A stretch of DNA of 43,365 nt from Akkermansia sp. Lineage in GTDB: Bacteria; Verrucomicrobiota; Verrucomicrobiia; Verrucomicrobiales; Akkermansiaceae. The stretch spans positions 1-43,365 of the forward strand of contig NZ_JAJBTT010000053.1 in the NCBI RefSeq assembly GCF_020860705.1, in the 5' to 3' direction. The first letter of the stretch is position 1. Each line of letters starts with the position of its first letter. Below the pieces are notes generated by a model. It made no database searches and had not been told where the DNA came from. It was given only the letters and a program-made list of their open reading frames with translations. Position numbers and translations under genes: made by a program. Below are positions 10,301 to 18,036 of this stretch, piece after piece.

Positions 10301-10472
10301 CTTTGACGCTCTGAAAGCCACGATAGACAAAAAGAAAGCGAAAGCCTGGCTTGAGAAAAGAGAAGGGTATGCCATCATTCCGCCAAAAGTACCGATGAAA
10401 ATCGATATGCTGCTCAGACAATTCATTATCAGCGGAGGCTTCGATATCGAGCCCCCAAATGAATGCGATTGA
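7317..10472 (+). CDS. hsdR: Type I restriction endonuclease/translocase subunit R
   Basis: A 1051-residue motor and nuclease subunit. The N-terminal HSDR_N nuclease shows RRGD (141-144) and ELKK (157-160), matching the PD-ExK pattern. The SF2 helicase core has Walker A TTGSGKT (296-302) and DECH (407-410), with later helicase motifs around QMLTGFDSKW and IQAFSRTNR. It would use ATP to pull DNA past the HsdM/HsdS complex and cut it at a distance. All key residues are present and the frame is intact, so restriction activity is expected. A 171-bp spacer separates it from hsdS, with no obvious gene and no good Shine-Dalgarno, so its expression may be independent of hsdMS. Confidence 0.95.
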   Translation: MICSQEKDFEDALIEMLTEKGWEKNVLANYTEEQLIQNWANILFDNNRCVDRLNDYPLTPGEMQQILEQINVLKTPLMLNGFINGRSVTIIRDNPDDVEHFGKEVSLKIYDRMEIAAGQSRYQIVRQPRFASSSAMLSDRRGDLMLLINGMPVFHIELKKSGIPVSQACHQLEKYMAEGIFTGLFSLVQIFVAMNPEEAVYFANPGPEGKFNPDYYFHWADFNNEPINDWKQIASTLLSIPMAHQLIGFYTVADNSDGILKVMRSYQYFAASAISDKVAKTKWEKEDQLGGYIWHTTGSGKTMTSFKSAQLIASSQDADKVVFLMDRIELGTQSLKEYRGFASEDEDVQATENTGILVKKLKSTDPADTLIVTSIQKMSNIKDEADGGMNDADLQLMRAKRIVFIIDECHRSTFGDMLITIKRTFPKAIFFGFTGTPIQEENQKKDNSTKTVFGNELHRYSIADGIRDRNVLGFDPYMVLTYKEKELREAIALEKAKADSLAEALADPRKSEVFYHYMRLPMAGSTDDDGNYRKGIEDYLPQAQYRSKEHQRMVIQDIRENWINLSYNGKFHAILATNSIPEAIDYYRLFKTEVPELKITALFDPSIDNKDGAVVKEAVLAEIIEDYNHCYGQEFSIPAFPRMKKDIAARLAHKKPYERIEQTPEKQIDLLIVVDQMLTGFDSKWINTLYLDKKLKYENIIQAFSRTNRLFGPEKPFGTIKYYRFPHTMKRNIEAAVKLYSGDKPLGLFAERLPRNLDGMNDLYAQIKDLFKEARLDDFTRLPDDGSAKKKFSGLFRKLNEHLEAARIQGFHWEKLEYTFTDADSGKKYSIRVSLDEKTYKVLALRYKELLGPGGNQEPGEDIPYDIAGYLTTIDTDDIDSDYMNSRFDKYLKLLTRPGAEAEAIKQAMDELHKTFATLSQEEQKFADIFLHDIQRGDAVPEKGKTLRDYITEYRAKAKDDQIHRFALALGLDENLLRKMMTLRVTESNINEFGRFDALKATIDKKKAKAWLEKREGYAIIPPKVPMKIDMLLRQFIISGGFDIEPPNECD

Positions 10473-10741
10473 ACGGGGAGAAGATTAACTATAAACTTTA
10501 CCATATAAGTTCGGGGATAGTAGAGGCGCTTCATCAGGAGTCGTCCATTTCAAAGATGGTTATACTCCTTTATACCTTATCCCAGATATAAATGAGTATA
10601 ATTTTTGGTTCTACCATCCTGAAATTCCCCCTCCCCTCCCGTCATATATCCTTGAGTAAGTAGATTCTCTGCTTCCTGCCTGTGCCCGCCTTCCGGTCTT
10701 GTTCCGGGGGCGGGCTTTTTGTTGCAACAAATCAATCATCA
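10473..10741 (+). other. Non-coding leader between hsdR and the DUF932 gene
   Basis: No gene seen. AT-rich sequence follows hsdR, then a C-rich tract (CCCCCTCCCCTCCCG) near 10626-10640 and the hairpin described separately. There is room for a promoter around 10560-10620 but no clear -35/-10 pair. Confidence 0.5.
10684..10720 (+). terminator. Rho-independent terminator 21 bp before the DUF932 start
   Basis: GCCCGCC (10684-10690) pairs with GGCGGGC (10709-10715) and is followed at once by TTTTT (10716-10720). The next start codon is at 10742. It may end hsdR transcripts, or, given its closeness to the next start codon, act as an attenuator. Confidence 0.75.
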
Positions 10742-11599
10742 ATGAACATGAATACTCACACATCTACTCGTGAACTCTATCGCAATCGAGACAACAGCCC
10801 TCTGGACAGAGTCCAGATACGGCGTGTCGCCCCCTCCGTCTTCGCCGACCGTGAGGACGACAGCCGTTCGGGAAAATACCGTTTCGTCTCCTCCGACTCC
10901 CTGCTTGACCAGATGGAAGAAGCCGGATTCCTCGTCGTCGGAGCTCAGGAACAACGCACCCGAAAACCGGACGGCACACCCACCCGCAAGCACCTGATTC
11001 GCTTCGCTCACCGGGACGTGCTGGAACACAACCGTGATCAGCGCATCGAAGTGGTCATGATCAACAGCCACAACGGCAGCTGTTCCTACCAGCTCATGGC
11101 AGGCATCTTCCGACTGGTGTGTACCAACGGTCTGATTGTCGGGGCGCGTATTGCCGCGATCAACATCCGTCACATGGGCCATACCGGGGAAGAGGTGATC
11201 GCCGCCAGTCTCCGGCTGGCCGGAGAAACGCCCCGGATCATGGACGACATCCGCCGCATGCAGGGAGTCGAACTCCTTTATAAACGACATGTGGACTTCG
11301 TTCATGAAGCGGCCCGGCTGTGCCTGGGAGGTGACTATGAAGACAGGATACGTCCCGATGCCCTTCTGTCGCCCCGGCGCTGGAACGACATCGGCTTTAC
11401 GGCGGGAAGTCCGGCTACCGTCTGGCAGTGCTTCAACCGGGTTCAGGAAAACCTGATCCGGGGAGGAGTACCCTTGAAGCCTCAGAAGGAGAATGTCTAC
11501 CGACGCCGTTCCCTGCGGGCGCTCAATGGCATTGACGGCAATACACGCCTGAACCGGGAACTCTGGGATCTGGCCGACAGCTATACCGTGAACAACTGA
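10742..11599 (+). CDS. DUF932-family (phage/plasmid-like) protein
   Basis: 285 residues. The middle section (HNGSCSYQLMAGIFRLVCTN, then GLIVGARIAAINIRHMGH) is typical of DUF932/DUF945 'phage/plasmid-like' proteins, which are carried by integrative elements and cryptic prophages and whose biochemical role is not established. The ATG at 10742 was preferred to an upstream frame that would read through the terminator hairpin. A C-terminal region (SLRALNGIDGNTRLNRELWD) completes the family pattern, so the gene looks intact. It leads a short rightward cluster with two small genes and marks the right part of the defence island as mobile-element material. Confidence 0.8.
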   Translation: MNMNTHTSTRELYRNRDNSPLDRVQIRRVAPSVFADREDDSRSGKYRFVSSDSLLDQMEEAGFLVVGAQEQRTRKPDGTPTRKHLIRFAHRDVLEHNRDQRIEVVMINSHNGSCSYQLMAGIFRLVCTNGLIVGARIAAINIRHMGHTGEEVIAASLRLAGETPRIMDDIRRMQGVELLYKRHVDFVHEAARLCLGGDYEDRIRPDALLSPRRWNDIGFTAGSPATVWQCFNRVQENLIRGGVPLKPQKENVYRRRSLRALNGIDGNTRLNRELWDLADSYTVNN

Positions 11600-11605
11600 C
11601 CTGAG

Positions 11606-11950
11606 ATGACCATGAAAAGAAAATATCATCTGAGCTTGAGACGTATGGGACGGACTCCATCCCTGACCGGGCTGGAGCTGTCCATTCTCCTGCACCTTCA
11701 CGGCGACTTTGAATGCAGTGACGAGGAGATCATGGCGGAATGCCGTGGCATCGAACAGGAGAGCGTCAGGCATGCCGTCCGTGGTCTGGCAGGGAAGGAA
11801 TTCATCATCCGCACAAAGGAAGAAGAATTCCTGCTTCGGTCCGACTGCTGGCTGATTACCTATGCCGGACGACAGGCGCTCAAGCAATGGGTGTCCGCTG
11901 CTGCTCCGGCTCGTCGATCATCCCGGACAAGAGCTCACGCATCAGCATAG
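11606..11950 (+). CDS. Small winged-helix-like protein of unknown function
   Basis: 114 residues, starting 6 bp after the DUF932 gene. The pattern GLELSILLHLHGDFECSDEEIMAEC, then ESVRHAVRGLAGKEFI and a C-terminal LLRSDCWLITYAGRQAL, resembles a marker-less winged helix (two helices, recognition helix, wing, then 'TxxGRxAL'). That suggests a small DNA-binding regulator, but this is fold-level inference only; no named family is recognised. A second ATG two codons in is equally possible. It is co-directional and tightly spaced with its neighbours, so probably co-transcribed. Confidence 0.6.
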   Translation: MTMKRKYHLSLRRMGRTPSLTGLELSILLHLHGDFECSDEEIMAECRGIEQESVRHAVRGLAGKEFIIRTKEEEFLLRSDCWLITYAGRQALKQWVSAAAPARRSSRTRAHASA

Positions 11951-11952
11951 CC

Positions 11953-12111
11953 ATGAACATGAAAGACCTCCTCATTGCTCTGGTGGTACTCGTTATGCTG
12001 TGTCTGCTGGGGCCGGCTGTCGTCGGCATCCTGTCGGCACTGGTGACCGTAGCTCCGTACCTGCTCGCCGTGTTGTTGATCCTGGGCGTCATCGCCTTCT
12101 TCTGCAAGTAA
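11953..12111 (+). CDS. Small hydrophobic membrane protein
   Basis: 52 residues, starting 2 bp after the preceding gene. Almost the whole chain is hydrophobic: two predicted membrane segments (about residues 4-25 and 28-50) separated by a short turn, ending FFCK. No family recognised. Its position behind the DUF932 gene and its tight spacing support it as a real gene of the island; a function cannot be read from the sequence. Confidence 0.55.
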   Translation: MNMKDLLIALVVLVMLCLLGPAVVGILSALVTVAPYLLAVLLILGVIAFFCK

Positions 12112-12326
12112 CTGGAAAAGCATGGATGACGAGGTCAGAATATGCAGCCGTAATCAAAGAGCTTGACCACTGCTTCCGTTCACCGTAACGCGTAGGGGGG
12201 GGCTAGCCTCCCTCCCAAGGTGGGATAAGTTTCCGGGACAACCGGGAAGAACCTTGAAAAAATCATTATTTTCTGCATTATCTTTTCGCCGGGTTGGTCC
12301 CGGAACAAAGAAAGGAGGTGTGATAT

Positions 12327-12386
12327 GTGATCTATTATATCGTGTTAATCAGGCTGATTGAATTACTTATTGTAATGTTCAATTAA
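12327..12386 (+). CDS. Candidate hydrophobic micropeptide (19 residues)
   Basis: GTG start at 12327 placed 8 bases after a perfect AGGAGG (12313-12318), by far the best ribosome binding site in this part of the window. It encodes MIYYIVLIRLIELLIVMFN and stops at TAA 12384-12386. The peptide is nearly all hydrophobic with one Arg and one Glu, as in small membrane peptides and type I toxins. A stable hairpin starts 7 bp downstream. In the same leader an ATG at 12325 is followed immediately by TGA, so that codon cannot be the start. Coding status is inferred from the site and composition only. Confidence 0.4.
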   Translation: MIYYIVLIRLIELLIVMFN

Positions 12387-12388
12387 CG

Positions 12389-12425
12389 AAAAACCCCGTC
12401 CTGCGGCAACAGGACGGGGTAATTT
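12389..12425 (-). terminator. Strong 10-bp hairpin with T-run on the minus strand
   Basis: CCCCGTCCTG (12394-12403) pairs perfectly with CAGGACGGGG (12410-12419) around loop CGGCAA. On the minus strand it is followed by TTTTT (12389-12393), making a textbook terminator there. On the plus strand the tail is only TAATTTA. It may serve both the plus-strand micro-ORF and an unseen minus-strand transcript. Confidence 0.7.
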
Positions 12426-12775
12426 ATAGAGATGTATATGTGATATACAATAGTGTTAATCTAAGCCCAATATGTGGGATTTCTACCCGTAGTCAAGAGG
12501 AAAATGTAACAATCACTTATAAACGCTACCGCTTGACCCAGTTGGAGACATGTTAAAAAAGGTTGGAATTCCGCCAAAAATCATTGAATAACCGATTATA
12601 ACCGACCTGTTTTGAGGTATGCCGCAAGTTTTTCCAGGCCTTGCGGGAAAAACGGAAAATGGAAGAATATCTGTCTATCTCTTTCCAAAAGCCGTCCATA
12701 GCCGTTTGCCATGCGGCGGAAAATAGCGCTGCTGACACGGGATATGCTTTTTTGTTTGAGCGGAATATCGTTTTG

Positions 12776-12789
12776 TTAGGTATACCTTA
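12776..12789. promoter_or_regulatory. DtxR/IdeR-like metal box upstream of the regulator-feoAB operon
   Basis: TTAGGTATACCTTA, with a perfect 10-bp core AGGTATACCT (12778-12787), lies 24 bp before the ATG of a DtxR-family regulator. It resembles the known DtxR/IdeR boxes, which begin TTAGG and are dyad-symmetric. Autoregulation of the metal regulator and feoAB is inferred. Confidence 0.65.
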
Positions 12790-12812
12790 TAACGCAAGAG
12801 ATCATCAGCACC

Positions 12813-13469
12813 ATGACCAGCAGCCGTGAAGATTATTTAAAAGCCATTGCCGAACTCCAGCGGGGCAGGGAGAAGGTCGGCAACAGGCATATTGCTGCGT
12901 ATTTAGGCGTTTCTGCGGCTTCCGTCAGTGAAATTATCCGGAAGATGGAGAAGGAAGGACTGGTGCAGAATATGGAGAAGCGCTCCATCCGCCTGACGCG
13001 GAAGGGAGAGGAAGCGGCGATGCAGCTGGTGCGTATCCACCGGCTGTGGGAGGTTTTCCTGGTTAACCATCTCGGGTACTCGTGGGAGGACGTGCATGAG
13101 GAGGCGGAGAAGCTGGAACATGCGGCTTCCCCCCTCTTGATGGAAAAGCTGGACCGTTTTCTCGGCTACCCGGAGATGTGCCCCCACGGAAGAACAATAC
13201 CGGGCAGGAAAGATCAGCCCTTGCAGGAAGGGCCGCTTTCCCGTTTGTCCGACATCCCGGCGGGGATTCCGGCAGTGATCAGGCGCGTCCCCGAATCAAA
13301 GGAACTGCTGGAGCTTCTCACTTCCCTGGGCATTCATCTTCATGAGACGGTAGCCCGGATGGAGGAGGAAGCGCCCGGCGGGGCTTTTCTGGTAACGGCG
13401 GAGGAAGGGCAGCGGCTGGAATTGCCGGCTGCCGCGGCTGATGCCATTCTTGTGGAAGTTTCTGCATGA
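12813..13469 (+). CDS. DtxR/MntR-family metal-dependent transcriptional regulator
   Basis: 218 residues. The N-terminal winged helix (about 1-65: EDYLKAIAEL, then AAYLGVSAASVSEIIRKMEKEGLV) and the metal-binding/dimerisation segment (about 66-140, with HRLWEVFLVNHLGYSWEDVHEEAEKLEH reading in two parts) follow the DtxR layout. GYPEMCPHG is the family's conserved closing motif of that domain. A C-terminal FeoA/SH3-like part (about 145-218) is weaker. It would bind Fe(II) or Mn(II) and repress uptake genes. It is first in a rightward operon with feoA (28 bp gap) and feoB, behind the palindromic box at 12776-12789. That context favours iron over manganese sensing; this is inference. Confidence 0.9.
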   Translation: MTSSREDYLKAIAELQRGREKVGNRHIAAYLGVSAASVSEIIRKMEKEGLVQNMEKRSIRLTRKGEEAAMQLVRIHRLWEVFLVNHLGYSWEDVHEEAEKLEHAASPLLMEKLDRFLGYPEMCPHGRTIPGRKDQPLQEGPLSRLSDIPAGIPAVIRRVPESKELLELLTSLGIHLHETVARMEEEAPGGAFLVTAEEGQRLELPAAAADAILVEVSA

Positions 13470-13497
13470 ATAATCAATAGAAAGGAATAAACGGACA

Positions 13498-13722
13498 ATG
13501 ACATTGAACCAGTTGACTGAAGGAGAGGCCGCCAGGATTGAGTCCCTGCGGATGGAAGGCCGCCTGAGACGGCGGTTGATGGATATCGGCATGATTCCCG
13601 GAACCCGGGTGGAATGCCTGGAACGGGGGCCGTTCGGAGATCCCGTGGCCTTTCTTGTACGCGGAACGGTCATGGCGCTCAGGTCTTCCGATCTGGAACT
13701 CATCACTGTAAGGTCCGCCTGA
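13498..13722 (+). CDS. feoA: Ferrous iron transport accessory protein FeoA
   Basis: 74 residues, the normal length of this small SH3-like cytoplasmic protein. The pattern LTEGEAARIESL, then RLMDIGMIPGTRVE and the final GTVMALRSSDLELITVR, is typical. FeoA is needed for full FeoB activity, probably by binding its cytoplasmic side. It sits between the metal regulator and feoB, with 8 bp to the feoB start, so it is almost certainly co-transcribed. Confidence 0.93.
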   Translation: MTLNQLTEGEAARIESLRMEGRLRRRLMDIGMIPGTRVECLERGPFGDPVAFLVRGTVMALRSSDLELITVRSA

Positions 13723-13730
13723 ACCCAGCC

Positions 13731-15863
13731 ATGGAAGGAAACCCGGTGAGGCCGGACTGCGGCGTGGAAAAGGATGGGGCTTGCGGCTCTCAGGAAAAAC
13801 GCATGCCTGTCGTGGCCCTGGCAGGCGCTCCCAACGTGGGAAAGAGCACGGTGTTCAATGCGCTGACGGGGCTGCGCCAGCACACCGGAAACTGGCCCGG
13901 CAAGACGGTCGTCCGTGCGGAGGGCATCGTGGGGCGCGGCCCCCGGGAGTATCTTTTGGTGGATACGCCGGGCACGTATTCCCTGCTGGCCTGTTCTTCG
14001 GATGAAGAGGCGGCTCGCGATTTCATTTGTTTCGGTGATGCGGATGCCGTCATTGTGGTGTGCTCCGCCACCAATTTGGAACGGGATTTGAATCTGGCCC
14101 TCCAGGTCATGGAGACGACGGGCAATGTGGTGGTCTGCGTCAATTTGATGGATGAGGCCCGGAGGAAGGGCATCCGAATCAATTGCCCGCTTTTGGAAAA
14201 ACGTCTGGGAGTGCCTGTTATTCCGGCATCAGCCGCGAAGGGGGAAGGGTTGGAGGCCCTGGCGGAGACGGTGCAGCGGCTGGCGTGGTCCGGGGAAAGG
14301 CGTCCTCCCCTCCGGCTGTCCTACGGAGAGGACGTGGAGCCATGGCTGGCACGTTTGGAGGCTTCACTTGCCGGGCGTCCATGGCATGGACTGGCTCCCC
14401 GCTGGGCGGCCGTCAAGTTGCTGGAGGGGGATGAGGGAACGCTGGGCCTTCTGGAGCAATATGAGGGAAGCGATTTGAGAAAAGAGGAGGTGGTGGAAAA
14501 AATTCTCCGCGAAGCGGCCGGGGCGGCGGAAGCCAGGGACTTTGGAGACCGTGTGGCGGCCGTGTTCGTTGAACGGGCGGAACGCCTGTGCCGGGGCGTA
14601 GTCGTGGTGCCGGATGGAGGGGGAACGGGGCGCGACAGGCGCATCGACAAGGTGCTGATGGGGCGGTGGACGGCTTATCCCCTGATGTTCGCCCTGCTGG
14701 TGCTCATTTTCTGGATTACCATTGTAGGGGCGAATTATCCTTCCCAGGGGCTGGCGGACCTGCTCGGGAAGGGGCAGGAGGCCCTTACGTCCCTGTTCCG
14801 GCTGGCCCATGCTCCGGAATGGCTGCACGGGGTGCTGGTGCTGGGCGTTTACCGCGTGGTGGCGTGGGTTGTGTCCGTCATGCTGCCTCCAATGGCCATC
14901 TTTTTCCCCTTGTTCACGCTGCTGGAGGATTCCGGCTACCTGCCCCGCGTGGCGTTCAATATGGACAAGGTTTTTCAGAAGTGCTGCGGATGCGGCAAGC
15001 AGGCGCTGACCATGTGCATGGGGTTTGGGTGCAATGCCGCGGGAATCACCGGATGCCGGATCATTGATTCCCCGCGGGAACGGCTCGTAGCCATCCTGAC
15101 GAATAATTTTGTCCCCTGCAACGGCAGGTTTCCGACGCTGATCGCTCTCATGACCATGTTTTTTGCCGGATCCGTGGCGTCCGGCTTGCAGCCGCTGGCC
15201 TCCGTCGCGGGATTGGTGCTTCTGATCGGGCTGGGCGTAGGGATGACCTTTGCCGTAACGGCCCTTCTGTCCCATACGATTCTCAAGGGAACACCCTCTT
15301 CCTTTACCCTGGAACTGCCTCCCTACCGCAAGCCCCAGATCGGCAAGGTGATTGTCCGTTCCTTTTTGGACAGGACCCTGACCGTTTTGTGGCGCGCGGT
15401 GATGGTGGCGGCTCCCGCGGGGATCGTCATCTGGCTGATGGCCAATATACGGGTTGGAGACGCCAGCCTGCTTGTCCACGGTACGCAGTGGCTGGATCCC
15501 GCTGGCCGGCTGATGGGGCTGGACGGCGTGATTTTGATGGCCTTTATTTTAGGCATTCCTGCCAACGAAATCGTTTTTCCCCTGATCATCATGGGCTACC
15601 TGGCTTCCGACAACATGATGGACATGGACGATATGAACGAATTGAAGTCTCTCCTGGCAAACAACGGATGGACCTGGGTGACGGCGTTATGCACCATGCT
15701 GTTTTCCCTGATGCACTGGCCGTGTTCAACTGCGCTTCTCACGGTCCGCAAGGAGACGGGCAAGTGGAAATGGGCCATTCTTGCCTTTGCCATTCCGACG
15801 GTCTGCGGCGTTGTCCTGTGCCTGCTGGTAGCTGGAATGGCGCGTTTGATGGGGTTTGCATGA
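13731..15863 (+). CDS. feoB: Ferrous iron transporter FeoB
   Basis: 710-residue inner-membrane Fe(II) transporter. The G domain carries GAPNVGKST (32-40), the threonine switch in HTGNWPGKTV, DTPG (78-81) and NLMD (138-141). A helical guanine-dissociation-inhibitor-like region follows (about 200-300), then the membrane part with two Gate regions. The segment with CCGCGKQALTMCMGFGCNAAG holds the conserved cysteines expected near the permeation path. The ATG at 13731 gives the usual short N-terminal tail; longer forms would overlap feoA in another frame. Together with feoA and the regulator it forms a compact iron-uptake operon. Confidence 0.96.
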   Translation: MEGNPVRPDCGVEKDGACGSQEKRMPVVALAGAPNVGKSTVFNALTGLRQHTGNWPGKTVVRAEGIVGRGPREYLLVDTPGTYSLLACSSDEEAARDFICFGDADAVIVVCSATNLERDLNLALQVMETTGNVVVCVNLMDEARRKGIRINCPLLEKRLGVPVIPASAAKGEGLEALAETVQRLAWSGERRPPLRLSYGEDVEPWLARLEASLAGRPWHGLAPRWAAVKLLEGDEGTLGLLEQYEGSDLRKEEVVEKILREAAGAAEARDFGDRVAAVFVERAERLCRGVVVVPDGGGTGRDRRIDKVLMGRWTAYPLMFALLVLIFWITIVGANYPSQGLADLLGKGQEALTSLFRLAHAPEWLHGVLVLGVYRVVAWVVSVMLPPMAIFFPLFTLLEDSGYLPRVAFNMDKVFQKCCGCGKQALTMCMGFGCNAAGITGCRIIDSPRERLVAILTNNFVPCNGRFPTLIALMTMFFAGSVASGLQPLASVAGLVLLIGLGVGMTFAVTALLSHTILKGTPSSFTLELPPYRKPQIGKVIVRSFLDRTLTVLWRAVMVAAPAGIVIWLMANIRVGDASLLVHGTQWLDPAGRLMGLDGVILMAFILGIPANEIVFPLIIMGYLASDNMMDMDDMNELKSLLANNGWTWVTALCTMLFSLMHWPCSTALLTVRKETGKWKWAILAFAIPTVCGVVLCLLVAGMARLMGFA

Positions 15864-16011
15864 TGATCAAATGAAATTCATGCTCCGCCAGGGCACAAGG
15901 GCGGAAAAGAGGCCATATGGCCGGAAGATCCGGCAACTGCGGAGAGCTGAAAGAGCCGCCGTTTTGCCTTGAGGAGCACGCGTTGATCCGGGGATTCCAT
16001 TGTTCAGTGGT

Positions 16012-16045
16012 AAAAATTTCCCTTTCCGGACCCCCAGAAAGGGAA
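16012..16045 (-). terminator. Terminator for the SDR gene
   Basis: TTCCCTTTC (16018-16026) pairs with GAAAGGGAA (16037-16045). On the minus strand it is followed by ATTTTTACC. It lies about 90 bp beyond the stop of the leftward SDR gene. The remaining spacer to feoB (15864-16011) shows nothing else. Confidence 0.65.
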
Positions 16046-16136
16046 CAAACGCCTCAAGATTCCGTGCCCTCGGAAAAGCATGCTCCTGGCGGTGGAAAGA
16101 CGGCCGGAATCTTCTTCTAAAGCTGCGAATTCCGGA

Positions 16137-17036
16137 TCAGGACAGATGCATGCCGCCGGTGACCCCGAAGACTTCCGCGGTGATGAAGCTGGATTCCTGG
16201 GAGGCAAGGAAGACGTACAGTCCGGATAATTCCACAGGTTGTCCGGCACGTTTGAGGGGTGTTTTCTGGCCGAATTCCGGCAGGTCTTTCTGAAGCTGGC
16301 CTCCAGTCACTTGCAGAGGCGTCCAGACAGGTCCGGGAGCCACCACATTGACCCGGATACCCTTGGAGGCTACCTGCTTGGCCAGAGCGCGGCTGAAGGC
16401 GATGATGGCCGCCTTGGTGGAAGCGTAATCCACCAGGTTTTTCCCGGGCTGGTAGGCCTGGATGGAGGAACAGGTGATGATGCTTGCTCCCGGCTTCAGG
16501 TGCGGGAGGACGGCCTTGGCTATCCAGAACAGGGAGAAAACATTCACTTCAAACGTCTTGGTCAATTGTTCCGTGGTAATGTCCTGAATGTCTTCCACCG
16601 CCACCTGCTTGCCGGCCACCAGGGCCAGAATGTCCAGGCCGCCGAGTTTTTCCAGGGCGTCCCTGATGAGGTTTTGGCAGAAGGATTCATCGCTGAGGTC
16701 GCCAGGCAGCAGAACGGCTTTCCTCCCTTCCTTCCTGATAAGTTCCGCCACTTCTTCCGCATCGCTTTGTTCCTCTGGAAGATAGTTCAGGGCGATGTCC
16801 GCTCCTTCACGTGCGTAGGCAATGGCGGCCGCACGGCCTATGCCTGAATCTCCTCCCGTAACCAGGGCTTTCCGTCCCTGGAGTTTTCCGCTTCCATGGT
16901 AGCTCTGTTCTCCGGCATCCGGAACGGGGTTCATTTCCGATTGGAGTCCGGGAGCTTCCTGCTGCTGTTTTTCGTATCCGCCCTGATGGAATTCATGGCC
17001 GGGGTCCTGCATTTCCTGAATGTTTTTGGTGCTCAT
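16137..17036 (-). CDS. SDR-family NAD(P)-dependent oxidoreductase (YghA/YhdF-like)
   Basis: 299-residue classical short-chain dehydrogenase. It has the cofactor loop TGGDSGIG (60-67) and the catalytic YASTK with Tyr204 and Lys208, with Ser190/191 ahead of it. The 50-residue N-terminal extension rich in Gln/Glu/Gly, before [14 protein letters not shown], is typical of the YghA/YhdF stress-associated group rather than FabG. The acidic TGGDSG version of the loop also fits that group. Substrate is unknown; an aldehyde reductase role is suggested for relatives. It stands alone, with about 440 bp upstream. Confidence 0.9.
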   Translation of the reverse strand: MSTKNIQEMQDPGHEFHQGGYEKQQQEAPGLQSEMNPVPDAGEQSYHGSGKLQGRKALVTGGDSGIGRAAAIAYAREGADIALNYLPEEQSDAEEVAELIRKEGRKAVLLPGDLSDESFCQNLIRDALEKLGGLDILALVAGKQVAVEDIQDITTEQLTKTFEVNVFSLFWIAKAVLPHLKPGASIITCSSIQAYQPGKNLVDYASTKAAIIAFSRALAKQVASKGIRVNVVAPGPVWTPLQVTGGQLQKDLPEFGQKTPLKRAGQPVELSGLYVFLASQESSFITAEVFGVTGGMHLS

Positions 17037-17475
17037 TTTTTATGAATCATGTTGTTGGCACGGGACTGCCGGGAAAGATGAATGGCCATGCCGCCACGGC
17101 ATGGAACAGGACTGGCCGTGTTTCTTTCCCCGGCGTTCCGCTTCTCCTATCCGTGGTGACCGGGAATCGCCTTATCTGTTCAGGAGAAGACATGGTTTTG
17201 TCTCAACATGTCATTGATATTCATTCGTATAAGGTTATTTTTGAATATTGTTCTCCTTGATCGGGATAGAATGGTTCAATCACCGGCCTTCCTTGAATCC
17301 TTTTAAATTTCTCCAATTTGTTTCCAGAGAAAACTATCGTAGGGGAACAGGCAAACAAGTTGAGCGGCAATGCATTTAAATCATTTGCCTTCCTTTTTGT
17401 GCCCAGCTGGGGGGGGGGAGAAGCCTTCCTGTGTCCCCGCTCTATCATGGAACAGCGTGGAGCAGGACTTCAGAC
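17037..17475. other. Intergenic region with a 10-base G tract
   Basis: No gene seen. The part nearest 17036 must hold the SDR promoter. An uninterrupted run of ten G lies at 17409-17418, closer to the end of the chromate-transporter gene. AT-rich DNA at 17210-17345 contains no convincing frame. Confidence 0.5.
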
Positions 17476-18036
17476 TCATCCATAGATGAAATATCCGGCC
17501 AAACCCGTCAGAACCATCAGCAGAATGGGGTTCATCTTCCATTTCCGCAGGATGAACAGGGCTGCGCCGAACAGGATGACGCTTGGGAGGTCTGCCTCTG
17601 CAAGGGCGTGCCAGTCAAAGGTGCCGCAGAAAGTCAGCAGCAGGATGGTGCCTCCCGCCGACATGATCAAGCCTACGGAAGCCGCTTTCAGCCCTTCCAG
17701 AACTCCGGAGATGTAAGCGGATTTTTGATGTCTTTGGAAAAAGAGGTGCAGCAGGAGCGCCGCCGCCACGCCGGGAATGATGCATCCCAGGGTGGCCGCC
17801 ACAGCTCCCGGAATGCCGGCGATTTGCAGTCCCACGAAAGTGGAGGTGTTGATGGCCAGAGGTCCCGGCGTCATCTGGGAGATGGTGATGATATCGGTAA
17901 AAACCTTCTGCGTAATCCAGCCCTGGTGAATGACCACCTGGTCCCGGATCATGGGGATGACGGCATAGCCTCCGCCAATGCTGAACGCTCCGATCTGGAG
18001 AAAGACGCTGAAAAGCTGCCAGAGCGGCTGTATCAT
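17476..18036 (-). CDS. Chromate transporter family protein (CHR), second half-size subunit
   Basis: 186 residues, one CHR domain. FSIGGGYAVIPMIRDQVV and ISQMTPGPLAINTSTFVG are the family signatures (FxxGGG and TPGP motifs), followed by about five further hydrophobic segments. Short CHR proteins come in pairs encoded side by side and are thought to form an antiparallel heterodimer. Here the partner lies immediately upstream and its stop overlaps this ATG as ATGA, implying balanced synthesis. Known CHR proteins export chromate, but the physiological substrate of gut-bacterial members is uncertain. Confidence 0.9.
   Translation of the reverse strand: MIQPLWQLFSVFLQIGAFSIGGGYAVIPMIRDQVVIHQGWITQKVFTDIITISQMTPGPLAINTSTFVGLQIAGIPGAVAATLGCIIPGVAAALLLHLFFQRHQKSAYISGVLEGLKAASVGLIMSAGGTILLLTFCGTFDWHALAEADLPSVILFGAALFILRKWKMNPILLMVLTGLAGYFIYG

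Larger units (their letters stand above)
12112..12812. other. 700-bp region between the island and the metal-regulator/feo operon
   Basis: No ordinary gene. It holds a run of 8 G (12195-12202), a short hairpin CCGGG-TTGGT-CCCGG (12289-12303), a 19-codon micro-ORF (12327-12386), a strong hairpin (12394-12419) and the palindromic box at 12776-12789. The stretch 12420-12770 shows only overlapping short frames on both strands, none convincing. Confidence 0.6.

Noticed and set aside
12125..12187. 20-residue frame (starts MTRSEYAAV) after the small membrane gene
   Set aside because: Too short and without a ribosome binding site; perhaps a gene remnant.
12553..12738. 61-residue minus-strand and 62-residue plus-strand frames upstream of the metal regulator
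   Set aside because: They overlap each other, have no start signal and show no family.
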